17,078 bases of DNA from assembly GCA_004356265.1 (NCBI GenBank), contig SMXK01000057.1:1-17078 (forward strand). The letters are read 5' to 3'. The notes beneath the pieces are model-generated. The model was not told the origin of the DNA. It made no database searches and saw only the letters and a list, made by a program, of their open reading frames with translations. Positions 5,829 through 13,772 of the stretch are shown here, piece by piece. Position numbers and translations under genes: made by a program. Within the stretch, counting starts at the first letter, position 1. Every line of letters begins with the position of its first letter. The stretch is from Bacteroidota bacterium. Its GTDB lineage: Bacteria > Bacteroidota > Rhodothermia > Rhodothermales > UBA10348.

Positions 5829-8720
5829 GTAAGCCTCGATCGGAGGACAAGCACAGATCAGATTTCGGTCACCGAGCGCATCGTTGATTCTACGGGAAGA
5901 AGGCCAGAATTTATTCTCGCGAGTCCAAGATGCCGGATACGCTGCCTGTTGCCGGCTGTACGGAGCATCCCAGTCGTCGACGAGCAACATTTGGGCTGTG
6001 TGAGGAGCATTTTTGAGTACACTTTTTTCAGCGTCCACCAACCCGAGGCTGACTTCCTGGATTTCGGCACGAATTGAAATCATGGCATCGCAGAATCGGT
6101 CCATTTCGGCGCGCGATTCGCTCTCGGTAGGTTCCACCATCATCGTCCCCATAACAGGAAATGACATGGTTGGAGCATGAAATCCATAATCCATAAGACG
6201 TTTAGCAACATCGACTTCTGTCAATATCGTATTTTGTCTTAAATGTCTCAGATCCAAAATAAATTCATGTGCCACCCTGCCTTCCGCACCGGTATACAAA
6301 ATATCGAAATGTTCGGAAAGTCGCGAGGCCATGTAGTTAGCGTTCAGTATGGCAACTTGCGTTGACCGTCGCAATCCTTGTTCTCCTAACATGGCGATGT
6401 AGGCCCAAGAAATCGGCAGGATACTTGCGCTTCCGTAGGGTGCGGCGGCAACCGGACCGATCGCAGTCGGGCTGTCGTTCGAACTGACTACTGGATGTCC
6501 CGGAAGAAATTCAGCGAGGTGCGAGGCCACACATATCGGTCCTACACCAGGGCCGCCACCGCCGTGTGGGATAGCAAATGTTTTGTGCAGATTAAGGTGA
6601 CATACGTCCGCGCCTTGATCTCCGGGTCGGCACAGTCCGGTCTGAGCATTCATGTTTGCGCCGTCCATGTAAACCTGTCCACCGTTCTCGTGGATTATCT
6701 TGCAGATTTTCCGGATGCCTTCTTCAAACACACCGTGAGTCGAGGGATACGTGACCATGAACGCGGCGAGATTCTCGGCGTGTTCTTGTGCACGGGCCTC
6801 AAGGTCGGCAATATCAATATTGCCGTCTTCATCACAGGCCACAACCACCACCTTCATTCCTGCCATTACAGCGCTGGCCGGATTGGTGCCATGTGCGGAA
6901 GATGGAATCAAGCAAATATTCCGGTCCATGTCTCCGCGTGAGTGGTGAAATGCGCGGATTACAAGCAGTCCTGTATACTCTCCTGAGGCTCCACTATTTG
7001 GTTGGACAGATGTTGCTGCGAAACCAGTGATTTCGGCCAGCCAGTCCTCAAACTCGCTGATTAATTCTGTATATCCGGCAGCCTGGTCAACAGGTACGAA
7101 GGGATGGATCTGGTTAAACTCCGGTTTGGTCAACGCGTAAAGTTCGGCTACAGCATTGAGCTTCATTGTGCAAGATCCGAGAGGGATCATGCTGGTGGTG
7201 AGAGACAAGTCCCTTGACGATAACCGGTGCATATACCGGGTTAATTCGACTTCAGAACGATGCAAGTGAAAGACCGGGTGTTCCATGAACGCGGAGGTTC
7301 TTGGCAAGGGGCCATCGTAGTTAGAGCTTGCCGACGCGATCGCACTGGACGCAATGGCATTGGAATCGATGACATCAGAAGCATCTGCCAATCGTCCTGA
7401 TACGGATTCAAATACCGCAACCAGGTCGCAGAACTCAGAGTCCGAGACTGATTCATCCATCGAGATACCAACCGAACCACCATCGAAATAACGCAGGTTA
7501 ATCTCTTTTGCCAGAGCCGCAGATCGTAAGGCGCTCTGCTGGTCGGTATTTAATTCCACACGAATCGTGTCGAAAAAGTCCTTGGACGCGAGCGTGTATC
7601 CGAGATTTTCCAGTGCGGAAGCAAGAGCCCGGGTGTAACCATGAATTCGACCGGCTATCGCGCGAATGCCATCCGGCCCGTGATACACAGCGTACATGGA
7701 TGCAATGACAGCAAGAAGTACCTGTGACGTACAAATATTGGAGGTGGCCTTGTCTCGCCGGATATGCTGTTCCCGCGTCTGCAATGCCATCCGGAGCGCC
7801 GGATTGCCGTCAACATCTTCAGAAACACCGATGATTCGCCCGGGCGTCTGTCGTTTATATTTTTCCCTGGTGGCGAAAAAAGCCGCGTGAGGTCCACCGA
7901 ATCCGACAGGCACGCCGAATCGCTGTGTAGAGCCGACGGCGATATCTGCACCAAAGTCTCCGGGTGGCGTCAATACGGCAAGGCTCATTATATCTGCAGC
8001 GACCACGACGGCTGCACCTGCCTCGTGAGCAGCATCACAAAGTGAGCTAAAGTCATGGATGACCCCATTCGTATCAGGATATTGAACGAGGGCTCCGACG
8101 ACGGTATCGTCGAACTCAAAATCTGTGTGTCTCGCTACTTTTACTTCGATACCAACAGGCTCGGCTCTGGTTTTTACAACCTCAATAGTTTGTGGATGGC
8201 ACGCGTCAGATATCCAGAATACTTTCCTATCGTTTCCCCGCGCCACGCGAAAAAACAGCATCATGGCTTCGGCTGCGGCTGTTGCTTCGTCAAGTAGAGA
8301 TGCGTTCGCAATTTCCATACCGGTGAGATCGATAACCACGGTTTGAAAGTTGAGTAGCGCTTCGAGGCGACCCTGAGAAATTTCTGCCTGATAGGGCGTG
8401 TATTGGGTGTACCAGGATGGACACTCCAAAATTCCTCTCTGGATTACCGGCGGAGTCACCGTGGAGTGGTATCCCATCCCGATGAACGACCTGAAAAGTT
8501 TATTTTTCCCGGCGATCTGTGTCACCCGCGCTAATAACTCTGATTCCGTAAAGGGTTCCGGCAGATCAAGTTTGCCGTCCATGCGAATATTCGCCGGTAG
8601 GGTCTCAGAGATCAGATCTTCAAGAGAATTCAGGCCCAGGTGTGACAACATTTCCCTTATCTGATCTTCAGAAGGGCCAATGTGACGTTCGCGAAAGATA
8701 TCGTTCGAGGTGAGGCTCAT
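5820..8720 (-). CDS. gcvP: Glycine dehydrogenase (decarboxylating), P-protein
   Basis: GcvP is the PLP-dependent P-protein of the glycine cleavage system. It decarboxylates glycine and passes the aminomethyl group to the lipoyl arm of GcvH. At 966 residues it is the long single-chain type, with an N-terminal half corresponding to GcvPA and a C-terminal half to GcvPB. The PLP lysine is Lys713 in HLNLHKTFAIPHGGGGPG (708-725). Other typical segments are FIGMGYHSTVTPPVIQRGI (79-97), MIPLGSCTMKLNA (511-523) and SSAHGTNPASA (607-617). An Ala/Ser-rich linker (about 453-466) joins the halves. The ATG at 8720 gives ERHIGPS near residue 11, as usual. It lies 127 bases after rnc, so it may be read with that operon or from its own promoter. 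No glycine riboswitch is seen upstream. gcvT is not in the window; gcvH lies at the far right end. Confidence 0.98.
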   Translation of the reverse strand: MSLTSNDIFRERHIGPSEDQIREMLSHLGLNSLEDLISETLPANIRMDGKLDLPEPFTESELLARVTQIAGKNKLFRSFIGMGYHSTVTPPVIQRGILECPSWYTQYTPYQAEISQGRLEALLNFQTVVIDLTGMEIANASLLDEATAAAEAMMLFFRVARGNDRKVFWISDACHPQTIEVVKTRAEPVGIEVKVARHTDFEFDDTVVGALVQYPDTNGVIHDFSSLCDAAHEAGAAVVVAADIMSLAVLTPPGDFGADIAVGSTQRFGVPVGFGGPHAAFFATREKYKRQTPGRIIGVSEDVDGNPALRMALQTREQHIRRDKATSNICTSQVLLAVIASMYAVYHGPDGIRAIAGRIHGYTRALASALENLGYTLASKDFFDTIRVELNTDQQSALRSAALAKEINLRYFDGGSVGISMDESVSDSEFCDLVAVFESVSGRLADASDVIDSNAIASSAIASASSNYDGPLPRTSAFMEHPVFHLHRSEVELTRYMHRLSSRDLSLTTSMIPLGSCTMKLNAVAELYALTKPEFNQIHPFVPVDQAAGYTELISEFEDWLAEITGFAATSVQPNSGASGEYTGLLVIRAFHHSRGDMDRNICLIPSSAHGTNPASAVMAGMKVVVVACDEDGNIDIADLEARAQEHAENLAAFMVTYPSTHGVFEEGIRKICKIIHENGGQVYMDGANMNAQTGLCRPGDQGADVCHLNLHKTFAIPHGGGGPGVGPICVASHLAEFLPGHPVVSSNDSPTAIGPVAAAPYGSASILPISWAYIAMLGEQGLRRSTQVAILNANYMASRLSEHFDILYTGAEGRVAHEFILDLRHLRQNTILTEVDVAKRLMDYGFHAPTMSFPVMGTMMVEPTESESRAEMDRFCDAMISIRAEIQEVSLGLVDAEKSVLKNAPHTAQMLLVDDWDAPYSRQQAAYPASWTRENKFWPSSRRINDALGDRNLICACPPIEAYSE

Positions 8721-8803
8721 TACTGTAAAAAGTTATGCAAATCCGTCGTTCGGTAAGAAAGCCAACTTTAACACCCAGGCGGAGAAAAGGTGCAGTCAGT
8801 TCG

Positions 8804-8819
8804 TTCAATTTTGATTGAA
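8804..8819. repeat. Short inverted repeat TTCAAT-N4-ATTGAA in the rnc-gcvP gap
   Basis: Perfect 6-bp arms at 8804-8809 and 8814-8819 lie in the 127-base gap between rnc and gcvP. Too AT-rich and too short to be a good terminator, it may be an operator or chance. I found no good promoter boxes in the gap. Confidence 0.3.
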
Positions 8820-8847
8820 GAGAGACGTAACAGGCCCTGGAAACTGA

Positions 8848-9624
8848 TTAATGTTCGTCTTCTGAAAGATCCTCGAACAGGATCGCTGATTCTTCCTGCA
8901 ACGTGTCCAGAGCGATCTTGGCAGCTTTCTGTTCAGCTTGTTTTTTGGTAGGTGCGGTACCTGAGCCAGATGGTTCGTGATTTACTATTACTTCTACTGT
9001 AAATATTCTGTCGTGACTTGGGCCTGATTCCTCAGACACGCGATATGTCGGTTGTGGCCATTTTCTTGCCTGTGCAAGTTCAAGCAAAGCGGATTTGTGG
9101 TTGTCATTCTTCCTGGCGAGGGCGGCTAAATCCACGTTGTTCAGAACGGTTCTTTCTACGAATCGGGTAGCATCTTCAATACCACGGTCAAGGTAAATGG
9201 CACCGATGACAGCCTCAAAAGCATCAGCCAATATGCTTCGGCTGCTTCTTCCGGAGGCTGTATCCATCACGTCACTCATCAGAACCAGTTGTCCGAGGCC
9301 CAGGTCCAGGGCGTCACGAGCAAGCGATTTACCATTTACAAGTTTAGCCCTCAGTCGTGTCAAAAAGCCTTCATTCTGATCTGGAAAATGTCTGTACAGA
9401 TGGTCGGCGACCACCAGGCCTAAAATCGCGTCACCCAGGAATTCCAGTCGTTCGTTGGATATCGATTTGGGATCCGGGCACCCGCGCAACAGCGATCGAT
9501 GCGTAAGCGCAGTCTGATACAGAGCCAGATTATTGACGTGGACACCAAGCAGTTTTTCAACGGCGTGTCGGTCAATTTGAAATGACGAATCGTCTCGCGA
9601 AAATAATCTGGTGAAAACGGACAT
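8848..9624 (-). CDS. rnc: Ribonuclease III
   Basis: RNase III cuts double-stranded RNA, including rRNA precursors and structured mRNAs. The 258 residues hold the catalytic domain (about 20-165) and a C-terminal double-stranded-RNA-binding domain (about 173-244). The signature NERLEFLGDAILG is at 57-69. The metal-binding acidic residues are Glu58, Glu61, Asp65, Asp134 and Glu137, all intact. The dsRBD carries TAPTKKQAEQKAAKIAL at 223-239. A 14-residue acidic tail follows. The start is 3 bases after the stop of the serine hydrolase gene (TGA-TAC-ATG), so the two are almost certainly translated from one mRNA. In many bacteria RNase III controls its own mRNA; no clear leader structure is visible here. 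Confidence 0.97.
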   Translation of the reverse strand: MSVFTRLFSRDDSSFQIDRHAVEKLLGVHVNNLALYQTALTHRSLLRGCPDPKSISNERLEFLGDAILGLVVADHLYRHFPDQNEGFLTRLRAKLVNGKSLARDALDLGLGQLVLMSDVMDTASGRSSRSILADAFEAVIGAIYLDRGIEDATRFVERTVLNNVDLAALARKNDNHKSALLELAQARKWPQPTYRVSEESGPSHDRIFTVEVIVNHEPSGSGTAPTKKQAEQKAAKIALDTLQEESAILFEDLSEDEH

Positions 9625-9627
9625 GTA

Positions 9628-10584
9628 TCAGTTTCCGTCAGGTGGATTGGGTCCGCGCAAGACCTTATAGGCAGCAGCAGCGATTCTTGCGCCGAGTTCG
9701 GATGAAATAATACGATCCTCGATGCCGTCTGTCATTACCACAAGTACAAAAGAGTCGTCTTCCGGAGGATATATTATCGCGGCGTCGTGATGGACACTTG
9801 TAATCGATCCTGTTTTATGCGCCACCTTTGCTTCCCTCGGTACCCCGGCCGATATCATCGAATTAAAGAACTGACTCAGAAGAAGTTCGACCATTTCCTG
9901 ATCTGACGCTGGCGACACCGCGATTCCGGTACGGATCGCTTCCATTAATATCGCAAGATCCCTGGACGTCATCGAGTTACTGAGTCCCTGGTCAAATGCT
10001 TTCAGATCTTCGACCCCCCGAACCGTTTTAGCATTCAAAGTGCCCAGGCGTTCAGAGGTCGCCTGAACGGAGTCTGCAGACAAGCGATCGATCAACAGAT
10101 TCGTCGCCAGATTTGACGAAACGGTAATCATATTATATGCCAATTCGCGCATTGTCATAAACGACCCGAGTTTGTCATAAATCGTATCGTCGCTGTCGTC
10201 TTCTATCGAATACACCGAACCGTCAACGATCGACCTGAATTGATTTTCTACGAGTAACGAATCATCAAGGGATAAATACCCCGCCGCCTCTTGCCTGTAG
10301 AGCTCAATCATGACCGGCACTTTCATGGTACTCGCGGCATGAAATAAGCGATTCCCGTCCCCGTGGATTACGACATTACGGGAATGATCAATAATCGAAA
10401 TCGCCACGTTGGCGTCGTGATAGTCGAACAGGATGATGTCAATCTTCTCGGCCAGCAAACTCGCAAGTTCCTTTCCGGTAAGTGGTTCTTGTTGTTTGCA
10501 ACCAGCGGTGACGAGCATGGAAGAAACGGTGATCAGAAGAAAAAGATAGCGTGGAGTGACTAAGCGTAGATACGAGGGAAACAT
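9628..10584 (-). CDS. Class A beta-lactamase-like serine hydrolase, predicted lipoprotein
   Basis: 318 residues. An N-terminal hydrophobic segment (about 12-28) ends in VTAGC, so Cys29 is probably lipidated and the protein sits in the periplasm. The fold motifs of class A penicillin-binding serine enzymes are present: S-x-x-K as Ser85-Thr-Met-Lys88, S-x-N as Ser156-Ser-Asn158 (SDN in most beta-lactamases) and Lys257-Thr-Gly259. Glu192 lies 36 residues after Ser156, the spacing expected for the general base Glu166. The residue equivalent to Asn170 is not Asn, and the omega-loop segment reads RGVEDLKAF. It therefore belongs to the broad Beta-lactamase2 group of serine hydrolases. True beta-lactam hydrolysis is unproven; a D-alanyl or other peptidase/esterase role is possible. 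It lies 34 bases after the nadD-nagZ gene and 3 bases before rnc. Confidence 0.85.
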   Translation of the reverse strand: MFPSYLRLVTPRYLFLLITVSSMLVTAGCKQQEPLTGKELASLLAEKIDIILFDYHDANVAISIIDHSRNVVIHGDGNRLFHAASTMKVPVMIELYRQEAAGYLSLDDSLLVENQFRSIVDGSVYSIEDDSDDTIYDKLGSFMTMRELAYNMITVSSNLATNLLIDRLSADSVQATSERLGTLNAKTVRGVEDLKAFDQGLSNSMTSRDLAILMEAIRTGIAVSPASDQEMVELLLSQFFNSMISAGVPREAKVAHKTGSITSVHHDAAIIYPPEDDSFVLVVMTDGIEDRIISSELGARIAAAAYKVLRGPNPPDGN

Positions 10585-10618
10585 CTCAATACGTGGAAGT
10601 CGCTGCAGGGCGACCGAA

Positions 10619-12850
10619 TTAGTGGGAGAGAGTAGTGCGCATGGCTAACATATAAACCAGTCCGCGAATTGACGGAGCCGTGTCACTAAATAAACATACG
10701 CGTTCATTCGCGCGATCAGAATCCACCTCCGGCAGAGGCAATCCGGAGAATGCCAAAACACTTCCCGGAATATTCAGTAATTCATGGACGAAAATATTCT
10801 GTTTCTCGGAAATTCCAAACTTCTGCCAGGCAGCGGGTTTGGCTGTAACGAGCACGACCATCAAATTCGCTTCCGCGGCATGGTCATGGATTGTTTTTGC
10901 GAAAATGTGGAACTCTTCATCATCAGCCCTACTGCGGGGCACGTCAAAAACCGTCACACTTTTGAATCGCTCTGAAAAAAGATCGTCCAGGGACGTCAGG
11001 GTTGGGTCGTCAAATACCTTATCGGGCCCAACATTAACTACACACACGTCGGTCAACCCGGACCTTTCAACTGACCGTTCAGAGCAAACCCCGGAGATTC
11101 CACACACCCGACGCCCAATTTCGTCCGCAAAACGAGCGAACGATCGTTGCTCGGCCTTTGTGACCGGAACCGTTGCAGATGGATCAGAGAACACCCCGGT
11201 ACCATGTTGTTCGATCAGTTTCGTTTTTAGCTGCCAGATTCGATTTACCGCACTATCAACGACGGATTCGGCAAGTTCGCCGGACTGAACGAGATCGACT
11301 AACTCGTTTACCACTTGTGATGGATTCGGAACGTCAAGGAGAATGTCGACACCTGATTCCAGAAGTTTGGCGGCACGTGGGCCGTCCACCGAACCTCCCG
11401 CCCCATCCATCAGCAAACTGTCTGAGATTATGACTCCTTTAAATCCCATTTCACTCCGGAGCAGACCGGTCAATATCTTATGCGACCCTGTGGCGATGTT
11501 ACCGCCATCATCGAGGGCCGGAAACTGCACGTGGGATGTCATGATCAGGTCCGTTCCAGCCTGTATCGCCGCATGAAACGGTGGAAACTCGACGGCTTCC
11601 AGTTGATCCCGGGTCTTTTCGACCACCGGAACGGCAACGTGGGAATCTGCAAGCGTGTCCCCGTGACCTGGGAAATGTTTAGTTGTCGTCAGAAGTCCTT
11701 CCGAGTGACATCCATTGATAAAAGCCGTTACTCCTGCTGAGGCGATTTCAGGTGTATTGCCGAATGAACGAGTAGATATAATCGGGTTGGTCGGATTAGA
11801 ATGAACGTCCGCAACCGGAGAAAACGAGATGTGAATTCCGGCATTCAACGCCTCACGGGCCTGCATTGATGCCGCGCGGCGAATGGTTTCTCTTCGAGAT
11901 CCTGAATCAATGGGTGAGTCCGATCTCTCAGCCGGAAGAGTGATAAACGCCATCGCATGCGGAAAGACGGAAGCCCCTTTTAATTGTTGTCCTACACCGC
12001 GTTCCATGTCAGCTGCAATCAAAAGAGGAAAACGTGCGGCGTTCTGAAGGCGTCTCAGGCTGTTCGGAGTTGTCCGGGTCGATCCGTTGAATAACACAAA
12101 TCCACCGAACGCGTATTGATCGAGAAGATCGATATAATCTGTGGCATCGGCATCGGCGGATCGTTCAGGATTCAGATAGGACCCTATCCTGGGAAAAACC
12201 AGCTGAGATACACGATCTCGAAGGCTTTCGGGGCGGCTGATTCCGGCATCTGGTGTTACGTACAACCGTCTGTCATCAATTATCGCAGCTACAGATTCGG
12301 TGACCATATGATGGAAGGGTAAGCCTCTGCGAACTTTCTCCCGGATCTCAGAACTCGATATATCCACCGCCTTAATTTTCATCCGATTCGCCGGAAACCG
12401 TCCGGGTGAAGATTTTGCATGCCCGATGGGGATTCCATGTGTCCGCCTCGGATAGACAATCAACGAGACCATCGACGAAATTATTTCGGGGTCCTTCCAG
12501 TCGCGGAAACCAGCGAAGGAGTCTTCTCCCAACAGAAGAAAAAAATCGACACCGGGTAAATCACGTCGCAAAGTTGTGATCGTATCTACCGTATAGGAAA
12601 CGCCGCCCCGTTCGAGTTCGATGTCCGAAACTTCGAATCGATCATCCAGAGGCATCAGCGATTCGACTAACTCCCGCCTGACTGATTGGGAAGAAGATTT
12701 CTGATCAGACTTGAAGGGTGATTGCGCAGCAGGAATCCAGAGTACTCGATCGAGTTTAAATCTATCGGCAGCTTCAATCGCGACACGCACATGACCCCGG
12801 TGCGGCGGATCAAAAGAACCACCGAAAATACCGATTTTTTCCAGCGTCAA
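10619..12850 (-). CDS. Fused nicotinate-nucleotide adenylyltransferase (NadD) and NagZ-like family 3 glycosidase
   Basis: One 743-residue frame holds two enzymes. Residues 1-198 are NadD, which joins nicotinate mononucleotide and ATP to make the NAD precursor: GSFDPPHRGH at 11-20, GEDSFAGFRDWKD at 108-120 and ISSSEIR at 164-170. Residues about 208-550 are a GH3 barrel: KHFPGHGD at 391-398, the Asp402-Ser-His404 dyad typical of NagZ, and the nucleophile Asp477 in VIISDSLLMDGA. NagZ removes N-acetylglucosamine from peptidoglycan fragments. Residues about 560-743 are a weaker alpha/beta C-terminal domain. The linker is only about 10 residues, with no ATG there. No signal peptide exists, so the glycosidase should be cytoplasmic, as in NagZ recycling. 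The start is TTG, overlapping the bamD stop (TTGA) and only 2 bases after GAGGAG; it gives the normal NadD N-terminus. The fusion is the oddest gene here. Confidence 0.93.
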   Translation of the reverse strand: MTLEKIGIFGGSFDPPHRGHVRVAIEAADRFKLDRVLWIPAAQSPFKSDQKSSSQSVRRELVESLMPLDDRFEVSDIELERGGVSYTVDTITTLRRDLPGVDFFLLLGEDSFAGFRDWKDPEIISSMVSLIVYPRRTHGIPIGHAKSSPGRFPANRMKIKAVDISSSEIREKVRRGLPFHHMVTESVAAIIDDRRLYVTPDAGISRPESLRDRVSQLVFPRIGSYLNPERSADADATDYIDLLDQYAFGGFVLFNGSTRTTPNSLRRLQNAARFPLLIAADMERGVGQQLKGASVFPHAMAFITLPAERSDSPIDSGSRRETIRRAASMQAREALNAGIHISFSPVADVHSNPTNPIISTRSFGNTPEIASAGVTAFINGCHSEGLLTTTKHFPGHGDTLADSHVAVPVVEKTRDQLEAVEFPPFHAAIQAGTDLIMTSHVQFPALDDGGNIATGSHKILTGLLRSEMGFKGVIISDSLLMDGAGGSVDGPRAAKLLESGVDILLDVPNPSQVVNELVDLVQSGELAESVVDSAVNRIWQLKTKLIEQHGTGVFSDPSATVPVTKAEQRSFARFADEIGRRVCGISGVCSERSVERSGLTDVCVVNVGPDKVFDDPTLTSLDDLFSERFKSVTVFDVPRSRADDEEFHIFAKTIHDHAAEANLMVVLVTAKPAAWQKFGISEKQNIFVHELLNIPGSVLAFSGLPLPEVDSDRANERVCLFSDTAPSIRGLVYMLAMRTTLSH

Positions 12851-13671
12851 GACTCCTCTGTAAAGACGGCCAGAGCTCTCTGCACGTCTTCATACACGAG
12901 TTCAGCGTCTTTTAAAACTGGGCTTTGCGGGAAGATCTGGAGCAGTCGATCGTAATTATCCTCAGCCTTCTGAAGTCGTTCTGCCTGCGCGCCGAAAACG
13001 CTCTCTTGTGAGTAGGCATAATACGACCTGAGTGCTCCAAGAAGAGCATCGTCCGCGACGTCCGAATCATAATAATTGTCGAATACCGACTCATACGAGA
13101 TAGCGGCAGCTCTGAACAATCCCCGCCGCTCATATTGCATGCCGACCGTGAACATTTTCTGGGCCAGCTTTTCACGCAATTCAAGAATCCGTTTTTGGGC
13201 CTCCGGTACGAGTTGGTGATTCGGGTTCCGGCTGATAAAGAGTCGGAATTTTTGAATCGCATCTTCGGTTGGATCCTGATCCAAATCATAGGCAGGAGAG
13301 CGATCCAGATAGGTTAATGCCAGCTCAAATTCGGCCTCGGGTACTCGATCATCACTTCGATAGATTTGAATAAAACGACCAAATTCGTTGGCCGCCAACA
13401 AATATTGTCGATCACCACGGTACGAGCGAGCCAGAAACAATTGTGACTCAGCCGCCCATTCGTGTGTCCGGCCGAAATCAAATACACCCTGGAAATATTC
13501 GCCGGCGGTACGATATCGTTCGTTTTCGTACGCTTCCATTCCTTTTGTATACGCTTCTTGTGGCGAATCGTATCGAACGCGAGACGAGTTCGAACACCCG
13601 ACCAGCAGTGTACTCGTCAAAATCGGGATCAGCGCGAAGCGCACGGCTGAAGAGAAGGAAATACGGAGCAT
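12847..13671 (-). CDS. bamD: Outer membrane protein assembly factor BamD
   Basis: BamD is the essential TPR lipoprotein of the BAM complex, which folds beta-barrel proteins into the outer membrane. The 274 residues begin with a signal sequence ending LLVGC, so Cys26 is the predicted lipidation site. About five TPR-like repeats follow (37-252). The segment YLDRSPAYDLDQDPTEDAIQ (121-140) then FRLFISRNPNH (142-152) matches the characteristic BamD pattern of Tyr-rich repeats with D-Q-D-P/T before a helix. Length is slightly above the E. coli protein. It is the first gene after a terminator and overlaps the TTG start of nadD-nagZ by 4 bases, so it heads a probable bamD/nadD-nagZ/serine hydrolase/rnc operon. 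Only 20 bases separate the terminator T-tract from the ATG, so its promoter must overlap the terminator or lie upstream. Confidence 0.92.
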   Translation of the reverse strand: MLRISFSSAVRFALIPILTSTLLVGCSNSSRVRYDSPQEAYTKGMEAYENERYRTAGEYFQGVFDFGRTHEWAAESQLFLARSYRGDRQYLLAANEFGRFIQIYRSDDRVPEAEFELALTYLDRSPAYDLDQDPTEDAIQKFRLFISRNPNHQLVPEAQKRILELREKLAQKMFTVGMQYERRGLFRAAAISYESVFDNYYDSDVADDALLGALRSYYAYSQESVFGAQAERLQKAEDNYDRLLQIFPQSPVLKDAELVYEDVQRALAVFTEES

Positions 13672-13690
13672 GCGGAATATTATGGAGACA

Positions 13691-13719
13691 CAAAAAAGCC
13701 AGTCGAATTATCAACCGGC
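13691..13719 (-). terminator. Rho-independent terminator before bamD
   Basis: Read leftward, GCCGGTTG (13719-13712) pairs with CGACTGGC (13705-13698) over 8 positions, including two G-U pairs. The loop is six bases and a run of six T (13697-13692) follows. It ends transcripts from the gcvH/guaA/lipoprotein side, and lies only 20 bases before the bamD start, so it could also act as a partial attenuator for bamD. Confidence 0.75.
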
Positions 13720-13772
13720 GGCGTCATCAATCAGCAGCGTAAAACGACCTCCTTGAACGGCTGTTCCACCAA

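Noticed and set aside
6495..6941. 148-residue frame opposite gcvP
   Set aside because: It is a mirror of the strongly conserved gcvP coding sequence and resembles no protein family.
7322..7362. Ala/Ser repeat in the GcvP linker as a possible insertion
   Set aside because: It is a short low-complexity linker between the two halves of the protein, and both halves are intact.
8721..8847. Glycine riboswitch before gcvP
   Set aside because: The 127-base gap has neither the length nor the paired conserved elements of a glycine aptamer.
10680..11288. 202-residue frame opposite the nadD-nagZ gene
   Set aside because: Its composition is Ser/Thr/Arg-rich without motifs and it shadows the C-terminal domain of the fusion protein.
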